Source of the DNA: Serratia fonticola | Lineage (GTDB): Bacteria > Pseudomonadota > Gammaproteobacteria > Enterobacterales > Enterobacteriaceae | Length of the DNA stretch: 64,000 nt | Direction of reading: 5' to 3' | Assembly: GCF_001006005.1 (NCBI RefSeq) | Contig: NZ_CP011254.1 | Coordinates: 310,001 to 374,000 of the forward strand | Part shown: piece by piece, positions 1 through 8,647 of the stretch | Numbering within the stretch: position 1 is the first letter of the stretch | Layout: every line of letters begins with the position of its first letter | The notes under the pieces: generated by a model | Databases searched by the model: none | The model's input: only the letters and a program-made list of their open reading frames with translations | Told to the model about the DNA's origin: nothing | Position numbers and translations under genes: made by a program

Positions 1-10
1 TAACAAAACC

Positions 11-27
11 ACCCCGCATTGCGGGGT
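11..27. terminator. Hairpin terminator at left edge
   Basis: The stem ACCCCGC pairs with GCGGGGT around a short loop. Read on the minus strand it is followed by a T-rich stretch, so it best serves the leftward gene ending at 78. It may also end a rightward gene whose stop lies at or before base 1. Confidence 0.6.
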
Positions 28-77
28 AGTAATTACTTCAATTTTAAAAGTCTTTATTTTTTATTATCGGTAATAGT

Positions 78-443
78 TTATCTATCCATTTCCAAACGAA
101 TATTCTGGCTGACCAGACAACCCTCGATAAAACTTTCTGCCACCTGCATCTGCTGCCTTACCCGGCCTTCCGAACATTTCCAGCCGCGAGCAATGGCGGA
201 CTTCGATTGCCCGTAAACGTAGTAACGCAAGATCAGTTCCAGCTCCTCCGGCTGCCGTAGAGCCTGCAGGTGGGCAACGGCGCGATCCACCACCAAGCCG
301 TCCTCGTCACAGCAAGAGGCCTGCTGTTTGCTACTGCCCGGCAGCAACCCTTTAAAACCGGCGGCGATATGCGAATATCCCAGAGAAGAGCTTTCTCTTG
401 CCCACACGCCCCAACGCCCCAAAACCTGTTGAATGTCCCGCAT
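78..443 (-). CDS. Phage antitermination protein Q family protein (orphan)
   Basis: A 121-residue protein with the look of the lambdoid-type late-gene antiterminator Q family. It starts MRDIQQVLGRWGVWA, has a central CCDEDGL segment and a C-terminal helix-turn-helix-like stretch (SKSAIARGWKCSEGRVRQQM, about residues 79-98). In phages such proteins let RNA polymerase read through terminators into late genes. Here there is no integrase, lysis or structural gene beside it, so it looks like a lone captured phage regulator. The start follows an AGGAGG-type ribosome site. Family recognition is from motif memory; the cellular role is unknown. Confidence 0.72.
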   Translation of the reverse strand: MRDIQQVLGRWGVWARESSSLGYSHIAAGFKGLLPGSSKQQASCCDEDGLVVDRAVAHLQALRQPEELELILRYYVYGQSKSAIARGWKCSEGRVRQQMQVAESFIEGCLVSQNIRLEMDR

Positions 444-661
444 AAGACCTCCTTATTTTTATTGGCTCTAGTGTAACCAGGCGAGGCAAAGCCGCCCATC
501 GATGGGTGTTGTAGGAAACCTCACAGGACAAAGCAGGGGAAAAAACGAGCAGGAAATGAAGGTATTGGTGCAGCACTATTGCGGGAGGATAGCGCCAGAG
601 GTGGAAAAAAGCATTAAATATCAGCCTTTGGAGGAGATGCCTCCCCCGAAGCGGGCGCAGA

Positions 662-1141
662 TCAAGACATGGCAAACTGCTCGAGTACTTTGCCTTCCAT
701 ACGATAGCGCACCCATTCATCTTGCGCAGCCGCACCAATGCTGAGATAGAAATCAATCGCTGGCTGATTCCAGTCCAGCACGCTCCATTCCAGGCGTCCG
801 CAACGGCGTTCACAGGCAAGCTGAGCGATATGGCGCAGCAAGGCTTTGCCCGTTCCCGCCCCACGGAACTTGGGAGTGATATACAAATCTTCCAGGTAGA
901 TGCCGTTCTTACCCAGCCAGGTCGAGTAGCTCATAAAGAACACTGCATAGCCTGCTGGCTCGCCATTGACACTGCAAATCAGCGCCTCTGCGCAGGCGTT
1001 GGGGCCAAACAGGCTTTCTTCGATCTCTGCCTGGTTGGTGCGCACCTCATCACGAGCCTTTTCGTACACGGCCAACTCGATGATCATATCCAGAATTAGC
1101 TTGGCATCGGCTTTCACCGCCGGGCGGATTTCAATTGTCAT
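662..1141 (-). CDS. GNAT family N-acetyltransferase
   Basis: A 159-residue single-domain acetyltransferase. The acetyl-CoA pyrophosphate loop is visible as YITPKFRGAGTGKALL near residues 87-102, followed by the strand LEWSVLDWN and NQPAIDFYLSIGA, typical of the spermidine/spermine or thialysine acetyltransferase-like branch. It probably moves an acetyl group from acetyl-CoA to an amine of a small cytoplasmic molecule; the substrate cannot be read from sequence. I chose the ATG at 1141 because AGGGA precedes it and IEIRPA is a typical GNAT N-terminus. An upstream ATG at 1204 would add 21 unconvincing residues. It stands alone. Confidence 0.85.
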   Translation of the reverse strand: MTIEIRPAVKADAKLILDMIIELAVYEKARDEVRTNQAEIEESLFGPNACAEALICSVNGEPAGYAVFFMSYSTWLGKNGIYLEDLYITPKFRGAGTGKALLRHIAQLACERRCGRLEWSVLDWNQPAIDFYLSIGAAAQDEWVRYRMEGKVLEQFAMS

Positions 1142-1330
1142 GATGTTCCCTAAAGAGAGTGATTTTCCTGCTGCCAGCATAATACTTAACCAATTCAGGC
1201 ACAAACGGCAATTTACCGGGCATCTGAGCGGGCGCCCCCCTAGGTAAGGTGGCAGTTGAGGAATGTTGATAGAGGAATGCCTGTGGTCTCCTATACTCAG
1301 TTTTCCCCCTAACAGATCTGGAGAAACGAT

Positions 1331-1513
1331 ATGTCATTTAACGTGGGTGATTTTGTGCAGCGTAAAACCGGTGGGCCAAAAATGACCGTTATCGAAGAGG
1401 ATGGAGAGGCGTTGGTATGCAGTTGGGTTGAACTGGGGGTCGAACAACGCACCGAGGTACAGGCCAATGAAGTGAACCCCTATCACGAAGACGACGACTT
1501 CGGCGTCTGCTGA
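1331..1513 (+). CDS. YodC-like small protein (DUF2158)
   Basis: A 60-residue protein resembling E. coli YodC (DUF2158): it opens with FNVGDFVQRKTGGPKMTV, the family's SGGPxMTV-type segment, and continues with a Trp-containing strand and an acidic C-terminus. The likely fold is a small beta barrel; the function is unknown. GGAGA sits seven bases before the ATG. No partner gene is close enough for an operon. Confidence 0.78.
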   Translation: MSFNVGDFVQRKTGGPKMTVIEEDGEALVCSWVELGVEQRTEVQANEVNPYHEDDDFGVC

Positions 1514-1618
1514 TATTCCGTGAACTCTCTCATGCCTTCTCGCTAGATAAAATGTGAAGTTGATCTAGTATTTACCAGGTACAGCAACCTATTTTGGGTA
1601 GTGGTTAAGGGGTTCACA

Positions 1619-2032
1619 ATGAGCGAAAGTTTAAAAGACGGCACCATTCTGTTGGCCAGAATTTTGCTGATGATCCTGTTTCTGATTTTCGGTTGGATGA
1701 AGCTGACCAACTTTGGTGCCACGGTCACGGCAATGGAAGGCTACGGCACGCCAATGCCTTACCTGGCCGCGGTTGTCGCCGTGGTGGTGGAGTTCATTTT
1801 CGGTATCTTCATCGTGCTGGGGGCCTTCACCCGGCCGATAGCCATCATTTATGCGCTCTATGTGCTGGGCACCGCCTTTATCGGCCACCCGTTCTGGCGT
1901 TTTAGCGGGGCAGAAATGATCGGCAACGAGATCAACTTCTTTAAAAACATCAGTATTATCGCTGGCCTGCTGCTGCTTGCCGTCACAGGTGCTGGCCGTT
2001 ACTCTCTGGATTATAAGTGGTTTAACCGCTAA
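1619..2032 (+). CDS. DoxX family inner membrane protein (YphA-like)
   Basis: A 137-residue protein with four hydrophobic segments (about residues 9-27, 46-68, 71-90 and 107-126). The sequence pattern (LIFGWMKLTNFG, GTPMPYLAAV, GAFTRPIAI, NFFKNISIIAGLLLLAVTG) matches the DoxX family and is close to E. coli YphA. It lies in the inner membrane. Some family members are linked to redox or thiol stress, but no function is established for this one. I start at the ATG at 1619, which has AAGGGG seven bases upstream, rather than at 1601. Confidence 0.85.
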   Translation: MSESLKDGTILLARILLMILFLIFGWMKLTNFGATVTAMEGYGTPMPYLAAVVAVVVEFIFGIFIVLGAFTRPIAIIYALYVLGTAFIGHPFWRFSGAEMIGNEINFFKNISIIAGLLLLAVTGAGRYSLDYKWFNR

Positions 2033-2077
2033 CGCTCCCTCTATGGCGGCGCTCCCCTGCGCCGCCATACTCACACC

Positions 2078-2650
2078 TTAACGGCTATGTTTGGCATGGC
2101 GTTCGAAGTTATCCGCCTTGGCTGCGGCAGACTTGCGTAAGGTGACGTAGCACGCCCCCTCACCTCCATCACGTGGCAGTGCCCGACAAAATGCCTGCAC
2201 CTGTTCAAACTGCCCCAACCATTTGGCCAGATAGCTGCGGATGATGTTCGGATGGCTTTGATCTGTCCGCCCACGGCCATGCACAATCAACACCGAACGC
2301 AGGCTGTCTTTCTCCGCCTGGATGATAAAGCGGAACAGCGCCTGGCGGCAGTTCTCGACCGGCTGGCGCAGCAGATTGAGGCTGACCTGTGGCGGATAGA
2401 GGCCGTGACGCAGCTTGTCTAGCACCCCTTGCTGAATACCTTCGCCCTTATATTCCAACGGGGTATCGCAGGGAATAATGTCCAGAAAGCCAGTGCTGAG
2501 GAAATTCTCCAACTGTAACGCCTGAGCTTCCCGGCGAGCACGTTTATCGACGGGGTCCTGCGCCTTGAGGTACAGCGTGGATTGCCCCGCGGATAACGGC
2601 CTCACATCGGCCATCGCCTGGGCAAAAAAATCGTTCTCTTCGTTGCTCAT
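2078..2650 (-). CDS. smrA: Smr-domain DNA endonuclease SmrA
   Basis: A 190-residue protein matching E. coli SmrA (YdaL) over its length. Conserved segments include LDNFLSTGFLDIIP-like text, EGIQQGVLDKLRHG, SLNLLRQPVENCR and the Smr core VLIVHGRGR, ending in FERHAKHSR. The C-terminal Smr domain is a small nuclease domain related to the C-terminus of MutS2; E. coli SmrA nicks DNA in vitro, but its cellular role is unclear. It is monocistronic and divergent from the gene at 2828. Confidence 0.88.
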   Translation of the reverse strand: MSNEENDFFAQAMADVRPLSAGQSTLYLKAQDPVDKRARREAQALQLENFLSTGFLDIIPCDTPLEYKGEGIQQGVLDKLRHGLYPPQVSLNLLRQPVENCRQALFRFIIQAEKDSLRSVLIVHGRGRTDQSHPNIIRSYLAKWLGQFEQVQAFCRALPRDGGEGACYVTLRKSAAAKADNFERHAKHSR

Positions 2651-2827
2651 TTCACATCACTCTCGGGAGATTTCACCCACCGGCGGACTATTGCTTTTAG
2701 TGGGAATGGCTTGATTGTAAGACGCCTTGCCAGGGTTGCAAGTAAGGAATTGACGGCAACGGGTGAGGTTGTGAGCGGTTTTCGTTATACTGCAGGCCAT
2801 TATTGAGTGCCGCAAAGGATCCAACCC

Positions 2828-3166
2828 ATGAATATGCGCGAGCTGGAAATCCAGTTTCAGAATGCAATGAATGAGTTACAAGCCAGCTTCGAACAGCAGC
2901 ACCGTGAATGGCAACAAAGCTACCAGGCTCTGCAACAACAGCTGGCCGAAGCGCAACGGCGTGAAACCGCGCTGCGCATGCAGAATGAACAACTGGTCAA
3001 CAAACTAAGCACCGCCAGTTCGGTGCCGGAACAGCATGCCCTGGTCAAGCAGATCAAGATGCTGGGTGCCCATTTGGATGCGCTGGCACAAGATGCCGCC
3101 ACTTTTAATCGCCATGTCCATAATAAACAACGGGCCGCAGACAATTTCAGCGGCGAGCAACACTGA
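2828..3166 (+). CDS. Hypothetical coiled-coil protein
   Basis: A 112-residue hydrophilic protein that is almost all predicted helix: residues 3-60 are rich in Gln, Glu, Leu and Ala in heptad-like spacing (for example QQHREWQQSYQALQQQLAEA), so a coiled coil is likely. There is no signal peptide or membrane segment. I do not recognise a function. The chosen ATG has AAAGGA upstream; it lies 46 bases before a DUF1198 gene and may be cotranscribed with it. Confidence 0.6.
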   Translation: MNMRELEIQFQNAMNELQASFEQQHREWQQSYQALQQQLAEAQRRETALRMQNEQLVNKLSTASSVPEQHALVKQIKMLGAHLDALAQDAATFNRHVHNKQRAADNFSGEQH

Positions 3167-3212
3167 CAATTTCAGGCGCGTATGCTGCGCACCAAGACGG
3201 TAAAAATCATAC

Positions 3213-3659
3213 ATGACGTGGATCATCATCGCCGCCCTGATCGTAGTTTTCATTATTGGCTATCGTGTCCTGACTTCCGACACCCGCAAGGCGATAGATT
3301 CACTGGCGCATTTGCTGAAAGTAAAACCGATGTTGGTGGAGTCCATGCTGCAGGAAATGGGCAGCCGCCACAGCCAAAGCTTTATCCGCATGTTGAACAA
3401 CGGCTATACCGAAGAGATGCATCAGGCCGCCTATATGCTGTTTATCTACCTGACGTTTATCAAGCAGGCGGACGATGAGCAGATTGGCCTATGGCGGGAA
3501 ACGCTGCTGCGCGCCGGGCTGTCGCCGGAACTGCACGCCGAGCACACCGAGGCGGCGCTGTTTTACTTTGCCGAACTGGATCTGGATGCGTTTGAACTGG
3601 CGCAGTTCCGCCGGGCCTACAACGAACGTTATAACCGGGAAGCGCTGAGCAACTGGTGA
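3213..3659 (+). CDS. DUF1198 family protein (YicN-like)
   Basis: A 148-residue protein with one N-terminal membrane helix (residues 2-18, WIIIAALIVVFIIGYRVL) followed by RVLTSDTRKAIDSL and an alpha-helical soluble part, the layout of E. coli YicN (DUF1198). It is probably anchored in the inner membrane with its body in the cytoplasm. Function is unknown. Its ribosome site is weak, and the short gap to the upstream coiled-coil gene suggests cotranscription. Confidence 0.75.
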   Translation: MTWIIIAALIVVFIIGYRVLTSDTRKAIDSLAHLLKVKPMLVESMLQEMGSRHSQSFIRMLNNGYTEEMHQAAYMLFIYLTFIKQADDEQIGLWRETLLRAGLSPELHAEHTEAALFYFAELDLDAFELAQFRRAYNERYNREALSNW

Positions 3660-3686
3660 AGCTTTCCCCCGGCAACGGGGGAGAGT

Positions 3687-4025
3687 TTAAAGGAACATGC
3701 TGTAGAGATAGCGCGAGAGCGCATCGCGGGAGCTGAAACCGTGAGGAATGCCGTAACGCGTGTTGGGCGTATCACCGCTTAAATCCAGAGGAAACTCGAG
3801 ATACTGCTCGCTGTTTCGCATCAACGAGGTCGGCGTGGCAAAATGGAGGCTCTTCTCTTTCAACGCCGGGTGGATCACCAACGCCATTCTGCCCATTCGC
3901 GCTTCCCGATTCACATACACGTAGTGCTCGCCCTTGCGAAAACCGTAGGTCTGATCGGTGACATAATCACGCTCAAAACCGGTACTCTCTAACACCTTAG
4001 CCACTTCATCCGGCCGTAAATACAT
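3687..4025 (-). CDS. Small conserved enterobacterial protein (DUF2002-like)
   Basis: A 112-residue protein beginning [17 protein letters not shown], with [27 protein letters not shown] and a C-terminal [19 protein letters not shown] recall this pattern from a small uncharacterised enterobacterial family (DUF2002). It has no signal peptide or membrane segment and looks like a compact alpha/beta cytoplasmic protein. Function is unknown. It is convergent with the DUF1198 gene and its start has AGGAGA upstream. Confidence 0.65.
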   Translation of the reverse strand: MYLRPDEVAKVLESTGFERDYVTDQTYGFRKGEHYVYVNREARMGRMALVIHPALKEKSLHFATPTSLMRNSEQYLEFPLDLSGDTPNTRYGIPHGFSSRDALSRYLYSMFL

Positions 4026-4128
4026 CTATTTCTCCTCTCAGTTCTGGTTAGCTTTGCGACCTTACCGTAATCAGGAGATGAAACAATTAATTTATCCGTA
4101 CTCATTCTGGTTTAGGAATAATCTGCAG

Positions 4129-5133
4129 CTATAGGCCCCCCGCCTGCTGTCTACGCCATTCGCTAGGGCTCATCCCCTGAACCCGCAGAAACTCACGGTT
4201 AAAGTTGGATTTGGTGCTGAAACCGGCCTCCAGCATAATCTCGGTCACCGGGCGATCGCTGCTGCTCAACCACCGCGCCGCTTGCTGAATGCGTAATTGA
4301 TTCACGTATTGGGATACGTTCATCCCCGCCTGCTGGTTAATCGCCTGGGAGACCTTACGTGCCGGTATGCCCACCTTGCGCGCTAACCGGGCCAGGTTCA
4401 GCGCCGGTTCCAGATAGAGATCGTCCTGGCGTAGCCGCTGGTTGATCAGCTCAAAGCAGTGCTCGTCATCCTCTGTTAGCGCCTCGGCTTTCACTGGTGG
4501 CAAGGGCTGCTCTTCGGGTTCCGGCTGTTGACGCTCACGGCCAAGCACCAAACCTACCCCCAGGACCATCATCACATTGCCAAAGGCCGCCAGTGCACCA
4601 GCATGCCTACCGGCTAACAGCGAATAATCCAGGGTGATCGCCAACTCGGTCAGGCCGCAGACGATCAGCAGGCCGCCTAATCCGCACCATAAGCGATAGC
4701 TCAGCCAACTGTCCGCCAGTGCCACCTGCTGCAAGGCATTCTCGCCGCGCCGCAGGTACAGCAAAATAGCCGCGCCGTAACCGAGATAGCCAATAACGAT
4801 CAGCCCATCCAGCGCCGCCAATGCGCGCCACTGCACCAATAACACCAGCAGCGGGAACGTCAGATGCCCAACGACGCGCCACCCCATCGGCCCACGGGCT
4901 TGTAACATCAGCACCAGATAACACAATGGCGGGATCAGGGCGGCCCCCAGCGGTTGCAAAATAGCGACCCAAGGTTGCTGATAGCCAAAACGGATCCCCA
5001 CCAGCAGGCTTTGCCAAGCGCAGATCAACAGCAACAGCTGTAGCAGCCAACAGTGTGGCCGTGGCCAACCCAGGCGCACGATCAATGCCAGGCACAACAG
5101 GCTGAAGAGAAAAGACAGCGGGATAAGCGGCAT
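4129..5133 (-). CDS. AraC-family regulator with membrane-spanning N-terminal half
   Basis: A 334-residue protein in two parts. Residues 1 to about 205 contain some six or seven hydrophobic stretches separated by short loops and look like an integral membrane domain. A charged linker (about 206-225, QQPEPEEQPLPP) leads to a C-terminal AraC/XylS DNA-binding domain with two helix-turn-helix motifs (ARLARKVGIPARKVSQAIN; VTEIMLEAGFSTKSNFNREF) and the usual ending SPSEWRRQQ. It may sense a signal in the membrane and act on DNA directly. It is divergent from the secreted hydrolase at 5277, the obvious candidate target. Confidence 0.82.
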   Translation of the reverse strand: MPLIPLSFLFSLLCLALIVRLGWPRPHCWLLQLLLLICAWQSLLVGIRFGYQQPWVAILQPLGAALIPPLCYLVLMLQARGPMGWRVVGHLTFPLLVLLVQWRALAALDGLIVIGYLGYGAAILLYLRRGENALQQVALADSWLSYRLWCGLGGLLIVCGLTELAITLDYSLLAGRHAGALAAFGNVMMVLGVGLVLGRERQQPEPEEQPLPPVKAEALTEDDEHCFELINQRLRQDDLYLEPALNLARLARKVGIPARKVSQAINQQAGMNVSQYVNQLRIQQAARWLSSSDRPVTEIMLEAGFSTKSNFNREFLRVQGMSPSEWRRQQAGGL

Positions 5134-5201
5134 GTTACCTCTGTGGTTGTTCGGGAACGCCCCAGTGTAGAGACCATAATCAGCTAAAACAATCGCTTAA
5201 C

Positions 5202-5223
5202 GACCTGGATCGCGATCTAGGTC
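5202..5223. promoter_or_regulatory. Near-perfect 22-bp palindrome between AraC-type regulator and hydrolase
   Basis: The arm GACCTGGATC and its mirror match at nine of ten positions around a central GC. It lies 54 bases before the hydrolase start and 69 bases before the regulator start, where an operator for a divergent pair would be expected. AraC proteins more often bind direct repeats, so the binder is uncertain. Confidence 0.5.
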
Positions 5224-5276
5224 GCGCCAGGATAACGCGGATGCCATGGTTTGGTTTTCCCCTTTAAGGAGTAATT

Positions 5277-6305
5277 ATGAAAAAGTTCTGGATCCTGTGT
5301 CTGCTGTTTAGCAGTGTCGCCACCGCCGCGCCCTGGCAGGTTGCCAGCCGCCTGCAAACGTTTTATAACGGCGAACGCCCATTGGTCACCCGCATCTATT
5401 ACCCCACAAACGCTCAAGGCCAGCTGCAACAGGTTGGCGGCAGGCCGGTATTTGTAGGTATCCCTGCTCTGCCAGACGCCCCGCCAGCAACCGGACATTT
5501 TCCACTGATGATCATCAGCCACGGCAGCGGTGGCAACAATAGCAGCCAAGCCTGGCTGGCGAGGGCGTTGGTAGAACAAGGAATGATCGTGGTTGCAGCC
5601 AATCATCCGGGCAGTACCAGCGGTGATTCCATTCCGGCAAAATCGCTCGAACTGTGGCAACAAACGCGCGATATCTCGGCGCTGATCGACGCCATGCTCA
5701 AGGATGGCACATGGCAACCGCGGATCAACACGCAGGCCATTGGCGTGGCGGGGCATTCCAAAGGTGGTTATAGCGCCATCTCTGCGATTGGTGGCCGAGT
5801 CGCGCTAAAGGATTTTATTGCCGGTTGCCAACAGCAGCCACGATCGCCTAACTGCCTGTTTTATGCCGGTGTTAACAAGAACAGTATCTCTGCCACCCAG
5901 TTTGACGCTAATTACACCGATGCCCGCATCCGCTTCGCCATCGCCTTGGACCCAGGCATGGTGCCCTATCTGCAACCGGCCAGCCTGCGCCAAATCAGCG
6001 CGCCGCTACTGCTCATCGCCGCGCAACATTTTATGCCGGGTAACGATCCGGAAAGTCTGGGAGCTGAGTCGCTAGCAACGCACAGCGGGCAGCAACCAAT
6101 CAAGGCCGTCGTTTTGCCGGGCAGCAATCACTTCGATTTCTTACAGCTTTGTACGCCAGCCGCCCCGGAGATATTAGCAGAAGAAGGGGAAACCTTTATC
6201 TGTGGGTCTTCCCCTGCTGAACGTGAACATGCCCACCAGCAAACCATCGCTGCCGTGCTGGCTTTTATTCAGCCGTGGCTATCCGCGCCCGCAGGAAATC
6301 GATAA
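5277..6305 (+). CDS. Exported alpha/beta hydrolase, dienelactone-hydrolase/platelet-activating-factor-acetylhydrolase-like
   Basis: A 342-residue protein with a Sec signal peptide (residues 1-18, cleaved near ATAA/APWQ), so it is probably periplasmic or secreted. The alpha/beta-hydrolase core is visible: an oxyanion-type SHGSGG at about 81-86, the nucleophile elbow GHSKGG with Ser161, and a late His in GSNHFDF. Such enzymes hydrolyse ester bonds; the substrate is not readable. The ATG follows AAGGAG. The gene is divergent from the membrane AraC regulator, and its last 41 bases overlap the end of the convergent LysR gene. Confidence 0.82.
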   Translation: MKKFWILCLLFSSVATAAPWQVASRLQTFYNGERPLVTRIYYPTNAQGQLQQVGGRPVFVGIPALPDAPPATGHFPLMIISHGSGGNNSSQAWLARALVEQGMIVVAANHPGSTSGDSIPAKSLELWQQTRDISALIDAMLKDGTWQPRINTQAIGVAGHSKGGYSAISAIGGRVALKDFIAGCQQQPRSPNCLFYAGVNKNSISATQFDANYTDARIRFAIALDPGMVPYLQPASLRQISAPLLLIAAQHFMPGNDPESLGAESLATHSGQQPIKAVVLPGSNHFDFLQLCTPAAPEILAEEGETFICGSSPAEREHAHQQTIAAVLAFIQPWLSAPAGNR

Positions 6306-7161
6306 ACGCCCGGACCTTCTCCGGCACATGGCGCGTGTTGGGATAGAGCGCATAAATGCTCTGTGCCGGGAACTGGTGATCTGGCAGCAGGTGGCACAAT
6401 TGCCCGTTAGCAATAACGGGCCGAACCAGCCATTCCGGCAGCAGGACCACACCCGCCCCCTGTAACGCGAAAGTCAGCAACGCAGTGGCACTATCGGCCA
6501 TCAGCCTGGCGTCATCTTCCACTTTGAATAACACCGCCTGACGTTCAGGGGTGAGTACTTGCCAACTCAGCGGTGAAGGGAGACGGCTGTGGGCCAGCCA
6601 GGCAGCCTGAGCCAGTTGGGGCAGTGACGCGATCGGCTGCTGTGCCAGATAGGCCGGTGCCGCCACCGGTAAGATAGCGAAATTATCGATCAGTGCCGCA
6701 TGATGATTGGAGTCCGCCAGTTGGCCCAGGCGGATAGCCACGTCAAACCGCTCGGAAATCAAATCCGCATGGTAAGAAGAAGAAACGTGCTGAATGCGTA
6801 AGCGCGGGTGCAACTGCGCGAAGGCGGCCAAGGCCAGAACCACCACCTGCGCACCATATTCCGGCGTGCTGGTGATGCGCAGAATGCCACTCAAGCCATG
6901 ATGATCGCGGCGCACATCGTCGAGCAGGTATTCCGCATCCTGTAATAACCGTTGGCAACGCGGGTAAAAGCGCTCGCCAGCATCGGTGAGTGACAGCCGC
7001 CGCGTACTGCGCACCAGCAATGAAACGCCTAGCTCGCTTTCCAACTGCTTGATGTTAAAACTGACCACCGCCTTGGTTTGCCCTAGTGCCTCCGCCGCAG
7101 CGGTAAAACTGCCGGTGTCGACCACTGCCGCAAACATCGCTAACCTGGCTAAATTGAGCAT
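6265..7161 (-). CDS. LysR family transcriptional regulator
   Basis: A 298-residue LysR-type regulator. The N-terminal winged helix-turn-helix (residues 1-60: MFAAVVDTGSFTAAAEALGQTKAVVSFNIKQLE, then LLVRSTRRLSLT) is followed by a substrate-binding-like effector domain. The text YPNTRHVPEKVRAFIDFL near the C-terminus is typical of the subgroup that controls small exporters or reductases. It is divergent from an MFS pump, with a perfect palindrome containing a T-N11-A core between them, so it very likely controls that pump. Its 3' end overlaps the hydrolase gene by 41 bases. Confidence 0.9.
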   Translation of the reverse strand: MLNLARLAMFAAVVDTGSFTAAAEALGQTKAVVSFNIKQLESELGVSLLVRSTRRLSLTDAGERFYPRCQRLLQDAEYLLDDVRRDHHGLSGILRITSTPEYGAQVVVLALAAFAQLHPRLRIQHVSSSYHADLISERFDVAIRLGQLADSNHHAALIDNFAILPVAAPAYLAQQPIASLPQLAQAAWLAHSRLPSPLSWQVLTPERQAVLFKVEDDARLMADSATALLTFALQGAGVVLLPEWLVRPVIANGQLCHLLPDHQFPAQSIYALYPNTRHVPEKVRAFIDFLRARIATAE

Positions 7162-7174
7162 CTTTCACCCACCA

Positions 7175-7197
7175 ACTGTCAAAATATTTTTGACAGT
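7175..7197. promoter_or_regulatory. Perfect palindromic LysR operator
   Basis: Ten-base arms (ACTGTCAAAA and its exact complement) flank TAT. The right arm also contains TTGACA (7190-7195), a consensus -35 element pointing toward the MFS gene, so binding here would act directly on that promoter. It lies 14 bases from the LysR start codon, which suggests autoregulation as well. Confidence 0.7.
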
Positions 7198-7267
7198 GTA
7201 ATCGCTCAGCGCCGATTTATCAGCCCTTTCCCGCCCGCTACACTGCACGCCTTCAACCGGAGGCTTC

Positions 7268-8647
7268 ATGGCTTATCGCACTAAAGTGGCAATCGTCTAT
7301 CTGCTCGGATTCTTTGTCGATCTGATCAACATGTTTATCGCCAACGTCGCCTACCCAGCGATCGGCCATGCTTTGCAGGCCAGCATCAGCCAACTGGCCT
7401 GGATCAGCAATGGTTACCTGCTTGGCCTGACGCTGGTGATCCCGCTCAGCGCCTGGCTAGCGCAACGTATTGGCGGGCGGCAGGTTTTTTTACTGTCGTT
7501 GGTGCTGTTTATGCTGGCAACCACGGCGGCAGGCCGCGCTGGCTCGATCGAAACACTGATCGGCTGGCGGGTGATACAAGGTATGGGCGGAGGGTTGCTG
7601 ATCCCGATTGGCCAAACGCTCACCTATCAGCTGTTTCGCAGCCATGAACGCGCCGGGCTTTCTGCCGCCATCATGCTGGTGGGGCTGCTGGCTCCAGCGC
7701 TCTCCCCAGCATTAGGTGGCCTGATTGTCGATCATCTTGACTGGCGCTGGGTATTTTTCAGCAATCTGCCACTGGCAGCACTGGCCTTGTTGTTGGCTAT
7801 TTTTTGGCTGCGTAACGAGCCTGCGCCCAGCGAGGTTAAACGGCTGGACATCACCGGGCTGATTAGCGCCTGCCTGGCACTCACCTTGATCCTGCTTGGC
7901 CTGACCCGTCTGAGTGAACCCCATTTGCTGTTGCAAGGCGCTATCTTGCTGTTCGCTGGGCTGTTGGTGTTTGCTTACTACCTGCGGCACAGCCTGCGCC
8001 ATCCAAACCCGCTGCTAAATCTGCGGCTGGTGCGGGATCCGCAGTTGCGCATCGCCATGATCGTCTACCAGTGCATTCCTGGTCTGTTCATCGGCGTCAG
8101 TCTGGTGGCGATGCTGTATCTGCAAAACCAGCTGGGTATGTCAGCCACTCAGGTTGGCGGGCTGATGGTTCCCTGGTCACTGGCTTCTTTCGCCGCCATC
8201 ACCCTGACCGGCAAGGTTTTCAACCGTTGCGGCCCGCGCCCGCTGTTTATTGCCGGTTGTGCTTTGCAAGGGCTGGGGATGCTGGCCTTATCGCAGATCG
8301 GCGATGCCGGGCAGCATAGCTGGCAAATCTTTGCGTTTGCCTTGATGGGGCTGGGTGGCAGCCTGTGTAGCAGCACGGCACAAAGCTGCGCCTTTCTCAC
8401 CGTTGCCGACACCCAGTTGGCCGATGCCAGCGCGTTATGGAATATCAACCGCCAGTTGAGCTTTTGCTTTGGCGTTACCCTGCTCAGCCTGTTGCTCAAT
8501 CTGTTGCTCGGCCATTTGGAACCGCTCGTGGCCTATCGTTACTGTTTTTATCTCGCCGCAGCCAGTACGCTGTTCCCGATGCTGCTGTGCCTGCGTATTA
8601 CCAATCGCGCCATCGTGCGCCATCTCAACGCTGAACAGGGATCCTGA
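7268..8647 (+). CDS. MFS transporter, DHA2 (14-helix) drug efflux type
   Basis: A 459-residue polytopic membrane protein. Motif C/D-type signatures of the DHA2 drug:H+ antiporters are visible: NMFIANVAYPAIG near residues 22-34, WISNGYLLGLTLVIPLSAWLA, and RVIQGMGGGLLIPIGQTL around 101-118. It should export small toxic molecules across the inner membrane using proton flow. It is under the divergent LysR gene, and its TGA overlaps the ATG of the next gene (shared A at 8647), so the two are translationally coupled. Confidence 0.9.
   Translation: MAYRTKVAIVYLLGFFVDLINMFIANVAYPAIGHALQASISQLAWISNGYLLGLTLVIPLSAWLAQRIGGRQVFLLSLVLFMLATTAAGRAGSIETLIGWRVIQGMGGGLLIPIGQTLTYQLFRSHERAGLSAAIMLVGLLAPALSPALGGLIVDHLDWRWVFFSNLPLAALALLLAIFWLRNEPAPSEVKRLDITGLISACLALTLILLGLTRLSEPHLLLQGAILLFAGLLVFAYYLRHSLRHPNPLLNLRLVRDPQLRIAMIVYQCIPGLFIGVSLVAMLYLQNQLGMSATQVGGLMVPWSLASFAAITLTGKVFNRCGPRPLFIAGCALQGLGMLALSQIGDAGQHSWQIFAFALMGLGGSLCSSTAQSCAFLTVADTQLADASALWNINRQLSFCFGVTLLSLLLNLLLGHLEPLVAYRYCFYLAAASTLFPMLLCLRITNRAIVRHLNAEQGS

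Noticed and set aside
78..443. Prophage remnant at the left end
   Set aside because: Only one phage-type gene is visible; there is no integrase, lysis, or structural gene and no attachment-site duplication.
629..645. Hairpin GGAGG/CCTCC as a terminator of the GNAT gene
   Set aside because: The stem is only five bases and no T-run follows on the minus strand.
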